Source: Nitrospirota bacterium (GTDB lineage Bacteria; Nitrospirota; Thermodesulfovibrionia; Thermodesulfovibrionales; SM23-35). From it: 5,721 nt of DNA. Each line of letters opens with the position of its first letter. Position 1 is the first letter of the stretch. Both the position numbers and the translations under genes were made by a program. The notes beneath the pieces were generated by a model, which was not told the DNA's origin, did no database searches, and saw only the letters and a program-made list of their open reading frames with translations. The stretch is taken from contig JAOUJR010000125.1 of NCBI GenBank assembly GCA_029883145.1, forward strand, positions 1 through 5,721. The letters are read 5' to 3'. Shown here piece by piece: positions 5,497-5,721 of the stretch.

Positions 5497-5721
5497 GCTT
5501 CCTCTACAGACTATCCTTTAGGGTTTCTGGGATAGACCTCATGAAATGCCCTGCATTAATGCTTTTGTGAAAAAATCATTGTTAATCGCCATCCCATACA
5601 TTTGCCTAAATGCCAATTACACCAACTCCCTTGAGGAAACAGTCAATTTCAATTTTACAAATCATGGTATAGAAGTTATAATCCAATACAATCAGGGGTA
5701 AAATCACTTATTGAAACTCCA

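Larger units (their letters stand above)
5420..5721. other. 302-bp region upstream of the GHKL gene, no convincing gene
   Basis: Apart from the promoter and repeats near its left end, this stretch carries only short open frames. On the + strand, ATG 5546 to TAA 5701 (51 codons) has no ribosome site. On the minus strand, a 24-codon stretch ending at TGA 5440-5438 reads VEEALRTFLLTLHDILPQDK, and two other short pieces lie in different frames. These could be remains of a decayed gene or chance. Also present are a 10-bp palindrome GCATTAATGC (5553-5562) and an inverted repeat CTATCC/GGATAG (5511-5516, 5530-5535) without a T run. No tRNA or rRNA is seen. Confidence 0.5.

Noticed and set aside
5511..5535. 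Inverted repeat CTATCC/GGATAG considered as a terminator for a gene right of the window.
   Set aside because: The stem is only 6 bp and no T run follows on either strand.
5681..5717. Right edge ends in ATTGAAAC, the common 3' end of many CRISPR repeats, preceded by A+T-rich sequence that could be a leader.
   Set aside because: Only one copy is in the window, with no second repeat and no recognisable repeat start. Sequence beyond 5721 would settle it: further copies at about 65-75 bp intervals would support an array.

Overview
The window looks like bacterial chromosome from a moderately A+T-rich organism. Gene content points to a menaquinone-using, probably anaerobic or thermophilic lineage such as Nitrospirota or a deltaproteobacterial relative. 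The evidence for this is a UbiA of the MqnP (futalosine-pathway) type, a VKOR-thioredoxin fusion in place of DsbB/DsbA, and a stand-alone HisB. The lineage is an inference; no rRNA or other phylogenetic marker is present.

Layout. Positions 1-396 (+) hold the last 131 codons of a P-type cation-transporting ATPase. It ends tail to tail, with a 9-bp overlap, against a leftward cluster. Read in its own direction that cluster is hisC (3929-2880), hisB (2865-2278), a UbiA/MqnP-type prenyltransferase (2263-1355) and a VKOR-thioredoxin fusion (1311-388). Gaps are 14, 14 and 43 bp, so they are probably one transcript. An extended -10 promoter (3939-3947) sits so close to the hisC ATG that the message should be nearly leaderless. 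The ATPase terminator hairpin (397-447) lies inside the 3' coding end of the VKOR gene.

Upstream of the his cluster and on the same strand is an uncharacterised protein of about 438 residues (5419-4103). It has clear GHKL-type ATPase motifs (N box, DxGxG, GxGxK-like loop, GT motif) and a C-terminal half I cannot assign to a known family. It has its own extended -10 promoter flanked by two CCTNAGG palindromes. The last 302 bp (5420-5721) contain no convincing gene, only short protein-like open stretches on both strands.

How the genes relate. HisC and HisB catalyse two steps of histidine synthesis. The prenyltransferase probably builds the menaquinone side chain. The VKOR fusion oxidises periplasmic thiols and is expected to pass electrons to that quinone, so the last two genes make biochemical sense together. 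The GHKL protein is the least understood item and the best candidate for new biology.
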